Assembly (NCBI GenBank): GCA_963693305.1
Contig: OY855908.1
Location: 35,838,305 to 35,902,304, forward strand
DNA length: 64,000 nucleotides
Direction of reading: 5' to 3'
DNA from: Meandrina meandrites
Taxonomy: Eukaryota; Cnidaria; Anthozoa; Scleractinia; Meandrinidae
A program made the position numbers and the translations under genes. Each line of letters begins with the position of its first letter. The first letter of the stretch is position 1. This document shows, piece by piece, positions 27,001 to 36,440 of this stretch. The notes below the pieces were generated by a model that saw nothing but the letters and a program-made list of their open reading frames with translations, ran no database searches and was not told where the DNA came from.

Positions 27001-30000
27001 GCCTAACTTGCCCGCGCGGGATTTCCCGCGTCGGTCCCGCAAGACTTGGTCAATATCCAGCCATCTTGACCTCACGCTTGGTCAATAACGCATATTTCGT
27101 GGCCCGAACAAAACAAAGAAAAAGAACAAGGCCAATGTTCCGCCATCTTGGCCGAACAATCTTGGTCAATAAAGGATTTATTATATGGCAACAATGGCGG
27201 CAGCAGCAACACCAGCAACAAATTTACACGAAAATCGCGGGTAATCCCGAGCGGGTAATAAAGGCCCATCTTGCCCGCTCGAGTAGTCAATCACAACGCC
27301 GGATTTACCTCGTCTCACGGGGCCACCTATATAATAAACAGGGTTTTAGGTTGTTTACCATTTGCAAAAACGCTTTTATAATAAATTGGGTAGGAATATC
27401 CGTTTAAGAAAAAAAATATGTATGTCCCATTTCAAATTTGTCCGAAAGCGCGAAATTTTGCATGGCTGCGAGGAAATGTTTAGAACTGGTGCAAATGATG
27501 CATAGCTGTATATGGCGGGAAAACGGTACTGCCTTTTCAGAAGTTATGTTCCTGTCCGCCATCAAATTTACAACCCAATCGGAATTTTTTTTTTATGATT
27601 TTTTTTTTTGTAAATCGCAAGTGAACTTATTTTATATTACAAAATGGAAAGCAAAATGGCTGACTTCCTTAGGTTTACAATAAAGCATGAATTCCTGTTG
27701 CTATTTTGCAGCCCATCCCATAATTATCACTACGAGTCCTTCAATACAGAATTTTACCAAGTCAGAAAAAACACGTGATCTCAAGCTCGACTGCACCGTC
27801 AGTGCTTATCCAAAAGCTGTCATAACTTGGCAGAAATTTGATGGACAGCTGCCAATCGGCAGGACCAATCGGGAAGCTAATGGTACCCTGGTGATAAGAG
27901 ACGTTTCTGCAGAGGACAGTGGGTCATATATCTGTGCTGCCTCTAACGAACTTGGAAAGGACCAAGTTAACTTTACTGTCACCATCTTAGGTAATTAAAA
28001 TATTTTTTATTCTTCTCATGAAAAGAGAGCGTTTAGGACGATTAACTTGGGATTCGTGTCTGTACGTATCGATGGACGCCATGAGCTTCGTATGTAAACT
28101 TGAGCGATTCAGACCATGTGATGTTCTCTTTGGATATCCAAAATTATTTATTTATTTTCACCGGATATATTTAAGTTTTTTAAAAGAAATAATTCTCAAG
28201 ATTAATGACACATGACCTGAAATGGGACAATAAACAAACCAAGTTTGGGAAAGCAAATGATTGAATAGACCAGCTACGTCGGGGAGAGATGAACCCATGA
28301 ATTATAATCTTTGGAAAACGAACTTTTGGCCATTACTTTGCAAACATTGCCCATCATTTGGGTTAGCATGGTAAATTCCTGGACGAAAGCGAAAGAATTG
28401 GTAAGCAGTGTAGCTGTTTTGAAATAATCCTTTTTTGCAAAACCGTTATTCGTCGAACAAACTGGGGCGAGTAGAAAGACGTTGGAGCTTCAACGCTGCT
28501 TGGCATCCTATTATATGCATGCCATTACAGTCCCCCCCCCCGTGGGGGTACTCCCTATAGTGACCTATGCGAAGAGGTTCCGCTTCAGGTTTCAGGCTTC
28601 AGGTATATAAAAGCATATGGATTTCACAGGTTTAGGTATATGAAAGGATAGGGAATGGGCCTTGAGTTAAAACGTTTCGAACAGACACACCTTATGGCTG
28701 TATCATACTTGATTTTCTCCCGTAATGTTGTTCATTTACTTCATTCCAGGATTTAAGAAAATGAAAACAATTGCAAAAAGTAGGTATATGAAAGGGGTGC
28801 GTTTTTTCAATAAAAGGTATACGGTGAACCTTTTCTGTCAAAATTGTATATAAAAGGATAAGGGGTTGTACCTTGGGGCGTAGCCTCCCCATATAATTTT
28901 TTTGGGTACCCCCGGGTTACAATCCAACCTGTTCTTTGAGGTGCATCCCATAACATGACACCGAATCATGGTAGTCCCAAACCTTCCCTAAGGAGGACGC
29001 TCGACTGCCTATTTTAACACAGAAATTGTCTATGGTGTTCTTCAGCAACTAAATATAAGGTAATTTTTTAAACTTCGTAGAAATACCTCGAATCTTTGGA
29101 AAGAAGAAGTTTCATGCCAATGTTGGCGAGACAGCCAAGTTGATCTGTGTCTCTCGCGGGAATCCTGACCCGGGGTTCACGTGGTCCTGGAAGGATGTTG
29201 ACAATAGCACTGTCACTATCAGGCAAGGCGAGGAAATCAGTGGTTATAGCGTGACAACGTTACATGGTAACACAACGAGTAATAGCACTCTTGAGATCAC
29301 GAAGGTCACGGAAAAATCGTGGAGGAACTATGCGTGTGAAGTGACCAATGCGATCGGCAAGGATACCGCTTATATCTCACTGTCCGGTAAAAGTAAGTAT
29401 CATTCTGAACTCTGCAAATGTTTTGGTCCATTGGCAGCGTGCTAGCGGGTCACGCAACGGAGAGACAGGTTGCGTGACGATCCAAATATAATCAGGAAAG
29501 GATATACTTTAAACATCGATCATAAGAATAAATGAGCTTATCTCTTAGATACCTTGTTTTAAATATTTTCTCCAAAGTGGTACAATGAGAAACTTACGGA
29601 AAGCTTTAAGGCTTTAAGGAGAAATTTCAATTTGATTGTCTTTTTTCCTAGCTCGTCCAGAAAGTCCAACAATCCTATCCGTGGAGACTGGAGTAACAGA
29701 TGCGTTGGTAACATGGAAGTTCGGGGACGACGGAGGCCTGGAGCTGATCGCTTTAAAACTCCAGTATAAGAAAGGCTCCGACAGCAAGTGGCAAGAGATT
29801 CAGATCAAACCGCCAAATAAGGTCAAGTACACCATCATGGATCTGGAGCCTAACACCAACTATAACTTCCGTATCCTAGCAACCAACAGCCTAGGTACCA
29901 GCCCTCCTAGCTCAATTTATTTTGCCAAGACCACTAAATCGGGTAGGTAAACTCTTTGTAATTTCGCTCATTTTGCTTCATTTTTCGACTACAGACCAAC

Positions 30001-33000
30001 CCACGCGAACGGACACGTCCTGAGAGCGGACATTTTTTTGCATGGTTCCAGCTACATACAAACTCCGCGTTTTGTGACTTCTTATAAGTAGACACCGCTC
30101 CAAAGTTGACATTTTCTGGCCGTGTACTTTTTCCAAGTGAGTCGTTCTTCAGTAATCCGTCTCAATCTTCTTGACTCCTTAAAAATATTTTATTCAGGTT
30201 TTCTTTAGTTGAAAGTGAATCTTGCACGTCGCAAAAAAAATGAATAAAACCATAGATCATCATTCATGTCTTTCAGAATCCAACACTAGTGCCCATACCA
30301 AGAAAGGCTTCGCAGCACTTACTGACAATATGACAGCACTGATCGCTGGCGTCGCTGGAGGTTTCCTCGCGATTACAATCGCTATCGTTGGAGTGTTCTG
30401 TTTTGTCAGGAAAATGCACAAGAATAATACGCCGGGGAATACACCAGTGAATAGCCGACCAACAAGCCAACAGGAGCAAGCTGAAATGACCTCGGTAAGG
30501 CGCTGTGATTGGTTGTGAAGTTAGTTTGCATGAAGCTGTGCCCACGGTTGTGACGTCATTGTATTTTGTTGGCTTTATTTCATAGAGGGTATTCATTCAC
30601 GTGACCAGCGGCCATTGTTACCCAAACAAAAGACGATTTTTGAATAAAAGAGAAAGCAGTCCCCCTACCTCATGCTGTAAAAACCAGAGTCAGGTGACAG
30701 CACCATTAAGCCATCTGTCGCCTTCCGTCTAACCCCGATTCGTAGAATTTGAGTGGATCTTTCACGTTGATGATATATATTATTTTCAACCTAATTTTTC
30801 TGCTATTTTTCTCATTTCTCAGTTATTGACCCATACAATTCCAAACATACCCCTCCCTCAGCCAAACGTGGAACAGGGCGCTACGGCGAGTCAGTTATCC
30901 AACAACCCCTGGGAATTTCCGCGAAATAGAGTCGATCTACAAGTCGTTCTGGGATCTGGCGCATTTGGCCTGGTAATGAAAGCTCACGCGCAGGGCATCA
31001 AGGGATGCGTGGGGAAAATGTTTGTTGCTGTAAAGATTGTGAAAGGCAAGTAACTTTAATAATACTGCGTGATTACTATAATAATAATAAGAAGAACTTT
31101 ATTTAAGTGTCAGGGTAGGTATTTAGCTTACAGAAGCTAATTGGGGACACTACTACGTTACAATATATTAAGATTTAAAATATACAGTTAAGAATACGAA
31201 TTAAGAATTAATTGGGTACACTAGGCTACTAGGTTATTACGATTACATCAGCTTTGTTAACCCGTCATATGGTAGTGTTTGGTTTCTTGTAACTCAGTTT
31301 ATAAAGAGAGTAAATTAAGGGTGGTGCCATACCTCCTGATAGACCCCATAATTTGTACGCGTTTGAGGCGCGTTGAAATAAGGTGGTCCAACATACGAAC
31401 ACGATAACGTTGGTCTTGTAGCCGAATGAGAACGAATGTCTTGTGTAATCAGTGAAGCTTGGAGAAATATTTCAACGTTAGCAAGCTCGCACGGAAAGAC
31501 ATACTACCAGCGGAAAGCGCACCTGACAAACAGAGAATATAATTTCCCTTGGCACCGGTCAATACACATTTTCCCCCACTTCCCCGTTCATTGTTATACG
31601 ATTTCCCACACCTGCTCACAGTTTCTCGTTTTCCGAGCTTTCGCGTTTTCACTTCGATTTTTGATTGGTTGATTACACTATTTGCGGCCGTAGAGATCAG
31701 CTACGATGCAGTGGCTATTTTCATTTTACTTTTGCAACATTTGTAAACTGCTCAATTTACATTACTTGATTATTGCCTCACAGCACTCACTCTTTTTGTT
31801 AGAAAGCGACAGTGAAACGGCCAGAAGAGATCTGCTAGCGGAATTGGAACTCCTAAAGCTGATTGATCCACACCCGAACGTCATTGGTTTATTGGGATGT
31901 TGTACCAGAACAGGTTAGTTTGGCTGAAAAATTAAGAAAACACTTCTTCTGGTAAAGCAAGTTTTTAGTCTTTTAGATTGCGACTCTGAAAACGCCAAAC
32001 AATACGGCTATTAAATTTTATTGAATTTTTATTTGAAGATTTGGTGATAGTTAACGTTGAGATCATACTTTGACCGTCTTCGCAAATTATATTTTTTAAA
32101 AATAACGAAATTGCTAAATTTGCAAACTAAGTATTTGCTAAAAATATCAACTTTTATTTCGCGACTGACAAATTATGTGTCATAGTAAATGGTTTGGAGT
32201 ACAGTGCGATGAGTAGTTCTGAAAAGAGCTGTTGAAACACTTGACTCTGTGATGATGACTTCCGCTCAGGTTATCGAAACGTCAGTCACCAACAACAGTT
32301 CTTTTCAGAACTACTCTCACCCGCACGATCACACTATACGATTTTATACAGCCAAATGTTATGATCAGACAAACATCGAGTGGCCGTAAATAACAATATA
32401 TACTATACTTTCGAGTGGTAATGGAATATCCCACGAGTCACATGTATTTTCTCGACAAGTGGGATATCCATGGCATACCACGAGAAAGTGTTGCAATCAG
32501 AATTTAGTAAGCGTATTTTCTATGGCATGGTATATAAAATAGTCATGCAACACTTTCTCGTGGTATGCCATGGATATCCCACTTGTCGACTTGCATTTTC
32601 TTGGTATACACACTCGCCTAAAGGCTCGGGTGTATACCGAGAAAATACATGTGACTCGTGGGATATTCCAAAGTATACCACTCGAAAGCGTTGCACAACT
32701 AGTATATATATCGTTATTTACGGCGACTCGATGTTTGTCTGATCATAACATTGACAATAAAATCCAAGCATCATCAAAAGCATCAGAATATTTTAGTATT
32801 TCTATACGAAACTGTTTAATTCAACCCAACAGAGCCGTTGATGGTAATAGTGGAATTCTGTGCATATGGCGACCTTCAGAGTTACCTTCGTCACTGTCGT
32901 GGAGTAGAAGACAAATACTATCAAGACTTGTACAAAGTTCCCGCTGACAAACTCAGCTCCAGAGATCTGCTGTCATTTGCCATACAGACCGCAAGAGGCA

Positions 33001-35352
33001 TGGCCCACTTGGCTGGCATGAAGGTACGAGTTATACTTAACCTCCAGATCTAGACGTCTGGGCAAAAGCAAGGCCGCGACGTCAGTTTATCTGTCAAGAC
33101 ATTTTACTCTCTCACTGGATTTTTCGGTTTTATTCTCCTCATGAACAGGTTGTTCACAGAGATCTTGCCGCGAGGAATGTCTTAATTGACGAGAACAAAG
33201 TATGCAAGGTCGCCGACTTCGGCTTCGCCAGGGACATTTACGTGGAGGATCATTACACAAGGAAAACACAAGTAAGTCGGTGTTAAATAAAAATTCAGTA
33301 CTAAGCTGAACCGATTCTCGCGCACAAAGTTCGGCTCTTCTGTCCGGCGGGTTTAAAAGAAAAAGAGTTGAAAGAAAGACAATTTAAAACTGAAAAATCC
33401 GAATCTGACTTAAGCATATGGACACCTTAATGCCTGGGACGTTTTTAAGGCTGTAATTGGGGAACTTGTTTCTCAGCTTAGATTTCGTAATAGGTGGCCG
33501 CTGCACAAAGGAATTGCGGTGATGTTTGTGCGTTTAATTCTCCTACATTACTCCAAAACAGTTATTTTTATAAAGCTGACGTGCAATTTATTTTAATACT
33601 TTGATATTCTGTCGCCGGAGCAAAACGATAGGTTCTACATGTAAGTTTACAAATTGGTGGGAAAAATGCGATAAAACCAGTTCAAGGGCAATTGCACTGT
33701 TTTTATCAAACGAATCTTTTTCTGACTTGTTCGGCATTGTGTTCGCAGGGTGGACGCTTTCCAATCAAGTGGATGGCGCTAGAGTCGCTTCTAGATGGAG
33801 TCTCTACAACAAAAAGTGATGTGTAAGTAAAACAGATGGTCAGGCAAAATGACCAAGTTTAATTTGTAAATGTTTGTACATGTTTTGCTAATTGAAGCTG
33901 TTCATTATTTTGTTTTTACTAAGGTGGTCCTTCGGCATCGTTCTCTGGGAAATTGTGACATTAGGTAAGACTCGTTGATCTTCTTTATTCAAGTGGCAAG
34001 GTAAAGCCTGCATCGGCCAGGGCGCCGAAGCTTGTCCCTGTTTCTGTAACATTAAGAGCCTGCAAGCATTTCCACTCTCTGCCTGGAAATTAGAAATTGT
34101 AGCTAGAAGAAGTAGCGAGTCCATCGCAGGATTAGCCCCATACAAAATATATTCCTGGGTGGAGAGAAGCACCGTGAGAGCTGTGTCTTGCCCAAGAACA
34201 CAACGCCATACCCGATCCGGAATCCAGTGCGCTAACCATCAGGCCACCGTACCGTTATTGCAACCTCAGTTTTAATTAAACGTTGATTATTTAAAGTTAA
34301 TAATCAATTTTTTTTTCAGGCGCATCTCCATACCCTGGCATGAACTCGCAAGAAGTAATCAACTTCCTTCAAGATTGCTACAGAATGGATAAACCTAAGC
34401 ACTGTTCTGAAGAACTGTAAGTATTGATTTGATTATGACGCTTTATTACATATATAGCAAATTTGTCACGTTAAATTACGTACAATAGATGTTATTATTT
34501 AACAAACTTGCGCGATACCCATATATGGTCAGAAAGTCATTGTTATCCGTCATCCGTACATAACAGATATCCTGCGATATACGTAGGTTGCCAAGATTCG
34601 ACTAAAATCTTGCAAAGCGCTGCACAATCACAGTTTTTCTCGCTGCAAAATCAGTTTCGTTGACAATTTGTTGAATAATAAAACAATATCCTGCTCAATC
34701 TTGCGGAATATCGTCTGATTTTAGCCAACTCAGCCTGCGGCCTCGTCGGCTAAGTATCAGGCAATATTCCGCGCGATTTCACAGGATAATTGTTAATTAT
34801 AGCGCGCACACTGACCAATGTAGCTTGCATATTCTCATTTTATTTTTCTTTATATCCAAGGTACGTTCTCATGTTGGATTGTTGGCAAGTGGCCCCACAG
34901 CGAAGACCAACATTCACTGAGCTGTCTCAGCACCTCAGTAAAATGCTCAGTGACGAGAGGGTGGGTACTTCTTTTTCTTTCTTCTTTTTCCACCTCAGTT
35001 TCTCTGTTAAGCTGTCCGCGTGACCGTAAACCAACTTAAGTGCTTTGTACTTATCATTTCCTCCAGGAGTTCGTAAACATGGGAATATACGAAGACAATA
35101 TGTACATCAATTTTGACGGCTCCTCGCTCACAGTCTAACTTCCTCGAGTCCACTGACACCTTCAAGTGCATAGTAATTGATTGACGCTTGTTAATCATTT
35201 TCGCTCCTGAGTTGATGGTACTTTTTGCTTGTCCTCAGGAATACATCGACATGCGAATGTACGAGGATCATTTGTACATCAATTTTGACAAGACATCCGG
35301 GACCATGCCATCGAAATCAGGGAGTGCAAATCCTCGTGAATCAGCAATGTGA
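23741..35352 (+). CDS. Receptor tyrosine kinase, Ig x3 - FN3 - TM - FGFR-like kinase (15 coding exons)
   Basis: Single-pass cell-surface receptor that should phosphorylate tyrosines after ligand binding. The join of 15 exons is in frame throughout and gives 861 residues with the distal last exon, or 847 with the proximal one. Domains: signal peptide 1-24; Ig1 25-137 (C45, W59, C114); Ig2 138-230 (C165, W177, C212); Ig3 231-334 (C253, W265, C316); FN3 335-431; membrane helix about 452-475; kinase from about 540. Catalytic set complete: GSGAFG 548-553, K575, helix-C E592, HRD with D684, DFG with D702. The activation loop has Y710 and Y715. The short kinase insert around 636-655 and the VP-x3 motif after it are like FGFR/RET rather than the long insert of VEGFR/PDGFR. 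A second ATG at 23759 has a better context (AAGATGG) and a cleaner signal peptide. DFG is followed by Phe, not the usual Leu. Ligand and orthology are not determined. Confidence 0.93.
25695..26290. repeat. Tetranucleotide microsatellite region (GAAT/CAAT/GAAC)
   Basis: A perfect (GAAT)n run lies at about 25811-25866, then (CAAT)n to about 25893, then a long imperfect mix of GAAC, GAAT and GAGC units to about 26270. It lies within RTK intron 1. The long ORFs on the - strand here are low-complexity translations (Ser/Phe/His/Arg) of the repeat and not genes. Confidence 0.95.
26473..26811 (+). CDS. RTK exon 2: Ig domain 1
   Basis: 113 codons, phase 1 to 1, with acceptor TTACTTGCAG and donor GTGAGT. 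It carries the Ig cysteines C45 and C114, tryptophan W59 and the Y-x-C context (NYSC). One exon per Ig domain with phase 1-1 borders is the usual symmetrical arrangement. Confidence 0.9.
26958..27308. mobile_element. Inverted-repeat element in RTK intron 2
   Basis: About 350 bp with imperfect terminal inverted repeats of about 44 bp. The core GAGCGGGCAAGATGGGCC at about 26986-27003 recurs as its exact complement at about 27264-27281. CCATCTTGGCC-type motifs and GGTCAATA repeats fill the interior. There is no transposase. The 143-codon ORF across this region is a chance reading through the element. Confidence 0.75.
27712..27990 (+). CDS. RTK exon 3: Ig domain 2
   Basis: 93 codons, phase 1-1, with acceptor TATTTTGCAG and donor GTAATT. 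It has the I-set pattern: C165, W177 and D-S-G-S-Y-x-C ending at C212, followed by A-x-N-x-L-G. It follows Ig1 directly in the protein. Confidence 0.92.
28532..28915. mobile_element. Second GTACTCC-type inverted-repeat element, RTK intron 3
   Basis: It begins with a C run, then GTGGGGGTACTCCC, and ends GGGTACCCCCGGG, the same end type as the element at 7197-7658. The flanks ATTACAGT and GTTACAAT may be a degenerate 8 bp target duplication. The interior repeats GGTATATGAAAGG-like phrases. Non-coding. Confidence 0.6.
29081..29392 (+). CDS. RTK exon 4: Ig domain 3
   Basis: 104 codons, phase 1-1, with acceptor CTTCGTAG and donor GTAAGT. Ig residues C253, W265 and C316 are present, with N-x-S/T sites (NST, NTT) that could be glycosylated. 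The domain ends shortly before FN3. Confidence 0.9.
29652..29942 (+). CDS. RTK exon 5: fibronectin type III domain
   Basis: 97 codons, phase 1-1, with acceptor TTTTCCTAG and donor GTAGGT. It starts with the P-x-x-P-T motif, has the V-T-W core tryptophan and the L-x-P-x-T-x-Y-x-F-R-I pattern near its end, followed by N-x-x-G-x-S-x-P-S. These are standard FN3 hallmarks. Confidence 0.92.
30277..30494 (+). CDS. RTK exon 6: juxtamembrane and transmembrane helix
   Basis: 218 nt, phase 1 to 0. About 24 hydrophobic residues (452-475, starting [10 protein letters not shown]) are followed by R-K, the positive-inside stop-transfer signal. This places everything downstream in the cytoplasm. Confidence 0.9.
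30823..31045 (+). CDS. RTK exon 7: kinase N-lobe, ending at a GC donor
   Basis: Phase 0 to 1. It carries the glycine loop GSGAFG (548-553) and the VAVK lysine K575. There is no GT donor at the needed position. The exon ends AAAG and the intron begins GCAAGT at 31046, the strong consensus of the minor GC-AG class. Joining to exon 8 restores the frame and kinase homology. Confidence 0.88.
31072..31420 (-). repeat. Probable non-LTR retrotransposon 3' tail fragment, RTK intron 7
   Basis: Read on the - strand, the piece ends TAAATAAAGTTCTTATTATT followed by ATT repeats. That resembles the 3' tail of LINE elements that end in short tandem repeats. No reverse transcriptase residues are recognisable in it. 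The left boundary on + is clear; the right one is a guess. Confidence 0.4.
31803..31913 (+). CDS. RTK exon 8: helix C of the kinase
   Basis: 111 nt, phase 1-1, with acceptor TTTTTGTTAG and donor GTTAGT. It contains E592, which should pair with K575, and the H-P-N-V-I-G-L-L-G stretch found in FGFR-like kinases. Confidence 0.9.
32211..32316. repeat. Retroelement-like hairpin with a GAAACGTC motif, RTK intron 8
   Basis: The arms 32211-32234 (starting GAGTAGTTCTGAAAAG) and 32293-32316 are near-perfect complements. The loop holds TTGACTCTGTGATGATGAC, TTCCGCTCAGG and CGAAACGTCAGTCA. Inner segments TGACT and AGTCA can pair too. Such sequences recur around Penelope-like and related retroelements. 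A hammerhead ribozyme relationship is only suggested, because the catalytic core does not match exactly. Confidence 0.45.
32355..32752. mobile_element. Large fold-back element, RTK intron 8
   Basis: AATGTTATGATCAG at 32355 and CTGATCATAACATT at 32739-32752 are exact inverted ends. The inverted homology continues inward. The arm near 32425-32460 (GGAATATCCCACGAGTCACA) pairs with about 32636-32670, and the arm near 32460-32503 pairs with about 32546-32588. A further small hairpin lies at about 32610-32640. There is no coding potential. Transcribed in the intron, it would form a long double-stranded RNA. Confidence 0.85.
32833..33023 (+). CDS. RTK exon 9: hinge, kinase insert and helix E
   Basis: 191 nt, phase 1 to 0. 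It encodes the hinge ([11 protein letters not shown]), a short insert of about 20 residues and the Q-x-A-R-G-M helix. The insert is the length seen in FGFRs and much shorter than in PDGFR/VEGFR kinases. Confidence 0.92.
33149..33271 (+). CDS. RTK exon 10: catalytic loop and activation loop
   Basis: 123 nt, phase 0-0. It carries HRDLAARN (D684, N689), the tyrosine-kinase form of the catalytic loop, then DFG (702-704) followed by FARD. Activation-loop tyrosines are Y710 and Y715. Confidence 0.94.
33749..33822 (+). CDS. RTK exon 11: P+1 loop
   Basis: 74 nt, phase 0 to 2. It encodes the [10 protein letters not shown] motif, the tyrosine-kinase signature for substrate binding. Acceptor GTTCGCAG and donor GTAAGT. 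Confidence 0.92.
33924..33964 (+). CDS. RTK exon 12: 41-nt micro-exon, helix F
   Basis: Phase 2 to 1. It encodes [13 protein letters not shown], the conserved D-V-W-S-x-G segment (the DV comes from exon 11) that anchors the C-lobe. Acceptor TTTACTAAG and donor GTAAGA. Confidence 0.9.
33975..34258 (-). mobile_element. tRNA-derived SINE, RTK intron 12
   Basis: On the - strand it starts with a tRNA-like head containing box A (TGGCCTGATGGTTAGCG) but a decayed box B. A conserved central part follows (TTGGGCAAGACAC, then TCTCTCCACCCAGG), then a tail with ATGTTACAGAAACAGG. It is the same family as the copies at 36899-37116 and 49771-50005 but more diverged. Confidence 0.8.
34320..34416 (+). CDS. 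RTK exon 13: kinase C-lobe
   Basis: 97 nt, phase 1 to 2. It encodes the G-x-S-P-Y-P-G-M motif and the helix G region that follows (YRMDKP). The acceptor is preceded by a long T run. Confidence 0.92.
34683..34792. mobile_element. Short palindromic fold-back element, RTK intron 13
   Basis: About 110 bp. CAATATCCTG with GCGGAATAT on the left is matched by ATATTCCGCGC with CAGGATAATTG on the right as its complement. The centre has GGCCTCGTCGGCTAA. Non-coding. Confidence 0.7.
34861..34960 (+). CDS. RTK exon 14: end of kinase domain
   Basis: 100 nt, phase 2 to 0. It contains the invariant C-W-x-x-x-P-x-x-R-P-T-F motif near the end of tyrosine kinase domains. Donor GTGGGT follows AGAGG. Confidence 0.93.
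35067..35138 (+). CDS. RTK exon 15a: proximal alternative last exon
   Basis: Acceptor ATTTCCTCCAG ends at 35066. It encodes 23 residues, starting EFVNM with [10 protein letters not shown] inside, then stops at TAA 35136-35138. It is homologous to exon 15b: by my count 10 of the first 17 residues and 40 of 51 bases match. No donor lies before the stop, so it should act as an alternative terminal exon. Confidence 0.75.
   Translation, partial: EFVNMGIYEDNMYINFDGSSLTV
35239..35352 (+). CDS. RTK exon 15b: distal alternative last exon
   Basis: Acceptor TTGTCCTCAG ends at 35238. It encodes 37 residues, starting EYIDM with [10 protein letters not shown] inside, then a Ser/Pro-rich tail, with TGA at 35350-35352. 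The Y-I-N-F sequence fits the Y-x-N pattern bound by the Grb2 SH2 domain. An AATAAA that could serve polyadenylation lies at 36011-36016. Confidence 0.8.
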   Translation, partial: EYIDMRMYEDHLYINFDKTSGTMPSKSGSANPRESAM

Positions 35353-35909
35353 CGATACAAAAATGATCATCAGCGAGCGACTTCTCTTCGTCTGCAAATT
35401 ACTCTGAAAGAACAAAGCATTTATGAAAATAGAGCTGGACAAGACTAAGTAGCGGAGAAAGCATCCACAATGCAGTTCGTCACTCCAAGAAACTCAGTCG
35501 CGCGAGTGCTTCTGGGACTGTTTTGGTAAACGCGGGAAAATTCATAACGGCGTCAGCTGAGAAATAGAAAGTAAACAAGATTTGTCTTGATCTGGTTTCT
35601 GTCATAATCAGTTTAAAATCCTATTATACCGTACAGCGTTTGTTTCTTAAGCCTTTAACCCAACCAGCAACATTAAAATTCACTGCCGTCGACAATTTTT
35701 CTCTCAGCTACTACAATAGACACCATCCTGTTTGTTTACCAAAACGCTCCCAGACGTCCTTGCGCACTTAGTTAGTACCCAGTCTTCTCGCAGTTTCCAG
35801 AGTGGGGATTGGTGTTGGCGTCACAATTGTACAGCGGTGCTTTAAGGCAATAGCATGCTTCTGTATTTCAACAGAAGCAATTTAATAGAGACAATGGAGC
35901 ACCGAAACG

Positions 35910-36440
35910 AATAGTAAAATAGAACTTTTAATTATGCTTTCGTAGACATAGGGCTAGAACAAATGTAAAGCATAATTTTTTATTTAAGAAGCTGAATAGC
36001 CACCAAGGGCAATAAATCAAGATTTGGAAACCTCCGAGAACAAAACGCGGAACAATAACAGGTAACATTAAAAAAAAATAGGACGGTTAATCTCGTGCGT
36101 GCTCTATGCGTCTGCGTGCAAAACGACGCGATGTTACAAATGCTACGTTTTAGTAAGCAAACATTGTTCTTGTTTCAATTTCAGGTAATTTTAACTCACG
36201 AAACGATGAGTTATACGCTGGCGGTTCCCTTTTGCAAGTCATATGAAATCTGTATACTCATTTAGTAAAAAGTGTCTTTTTTTAAGAATACTTTTAAAAA
36301 AAACCTTAGTGTACGAACAAAGAGCATTGAGTCCTTTGCGAAAATCCTTATTTTCAAGAACAATAAAATTCATGATATCAAGACAGACTTGTATATAAAC
36401 TTGGTGTGTGTTGTTTTGAGCATTGTTAGTGAGCCACAAT
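35910..36440. repeat. RTK 3' flank segment, duplicated at 56115-56570
   Basis: About 0.5 kb, highly similar in the same orientation to 56115-56570. Shared phrases include GCTTTCGTAGACATAGGGCT, GAATAGCCACCAAGGGCAAT and GAGCCACAATA. It includes the AATAAA at 36011, so it may contain the end of the kinase 3' UTR. It could be a segmental duplication or two copies of a dispersed repeat. Confidence 0.8.

Noticed and set aside
26976..27407. 143-codon + strand ORF after Ig exon 2
   Set aside because: It runs through the inverted-repeat element and has no known domain; the kinase splice junctions skip it.
32235..32292. Functional hammerhead ribozyme
   Set aside because: The CTGATGA box is altered and stem II does not start correctly, so only a resemblance is reported.
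32570..32947. 125-codon ORF overlapping kinase exon 9
   Set aside because: It is in a different frame from the kinase exon and starts inside the fold-back element.
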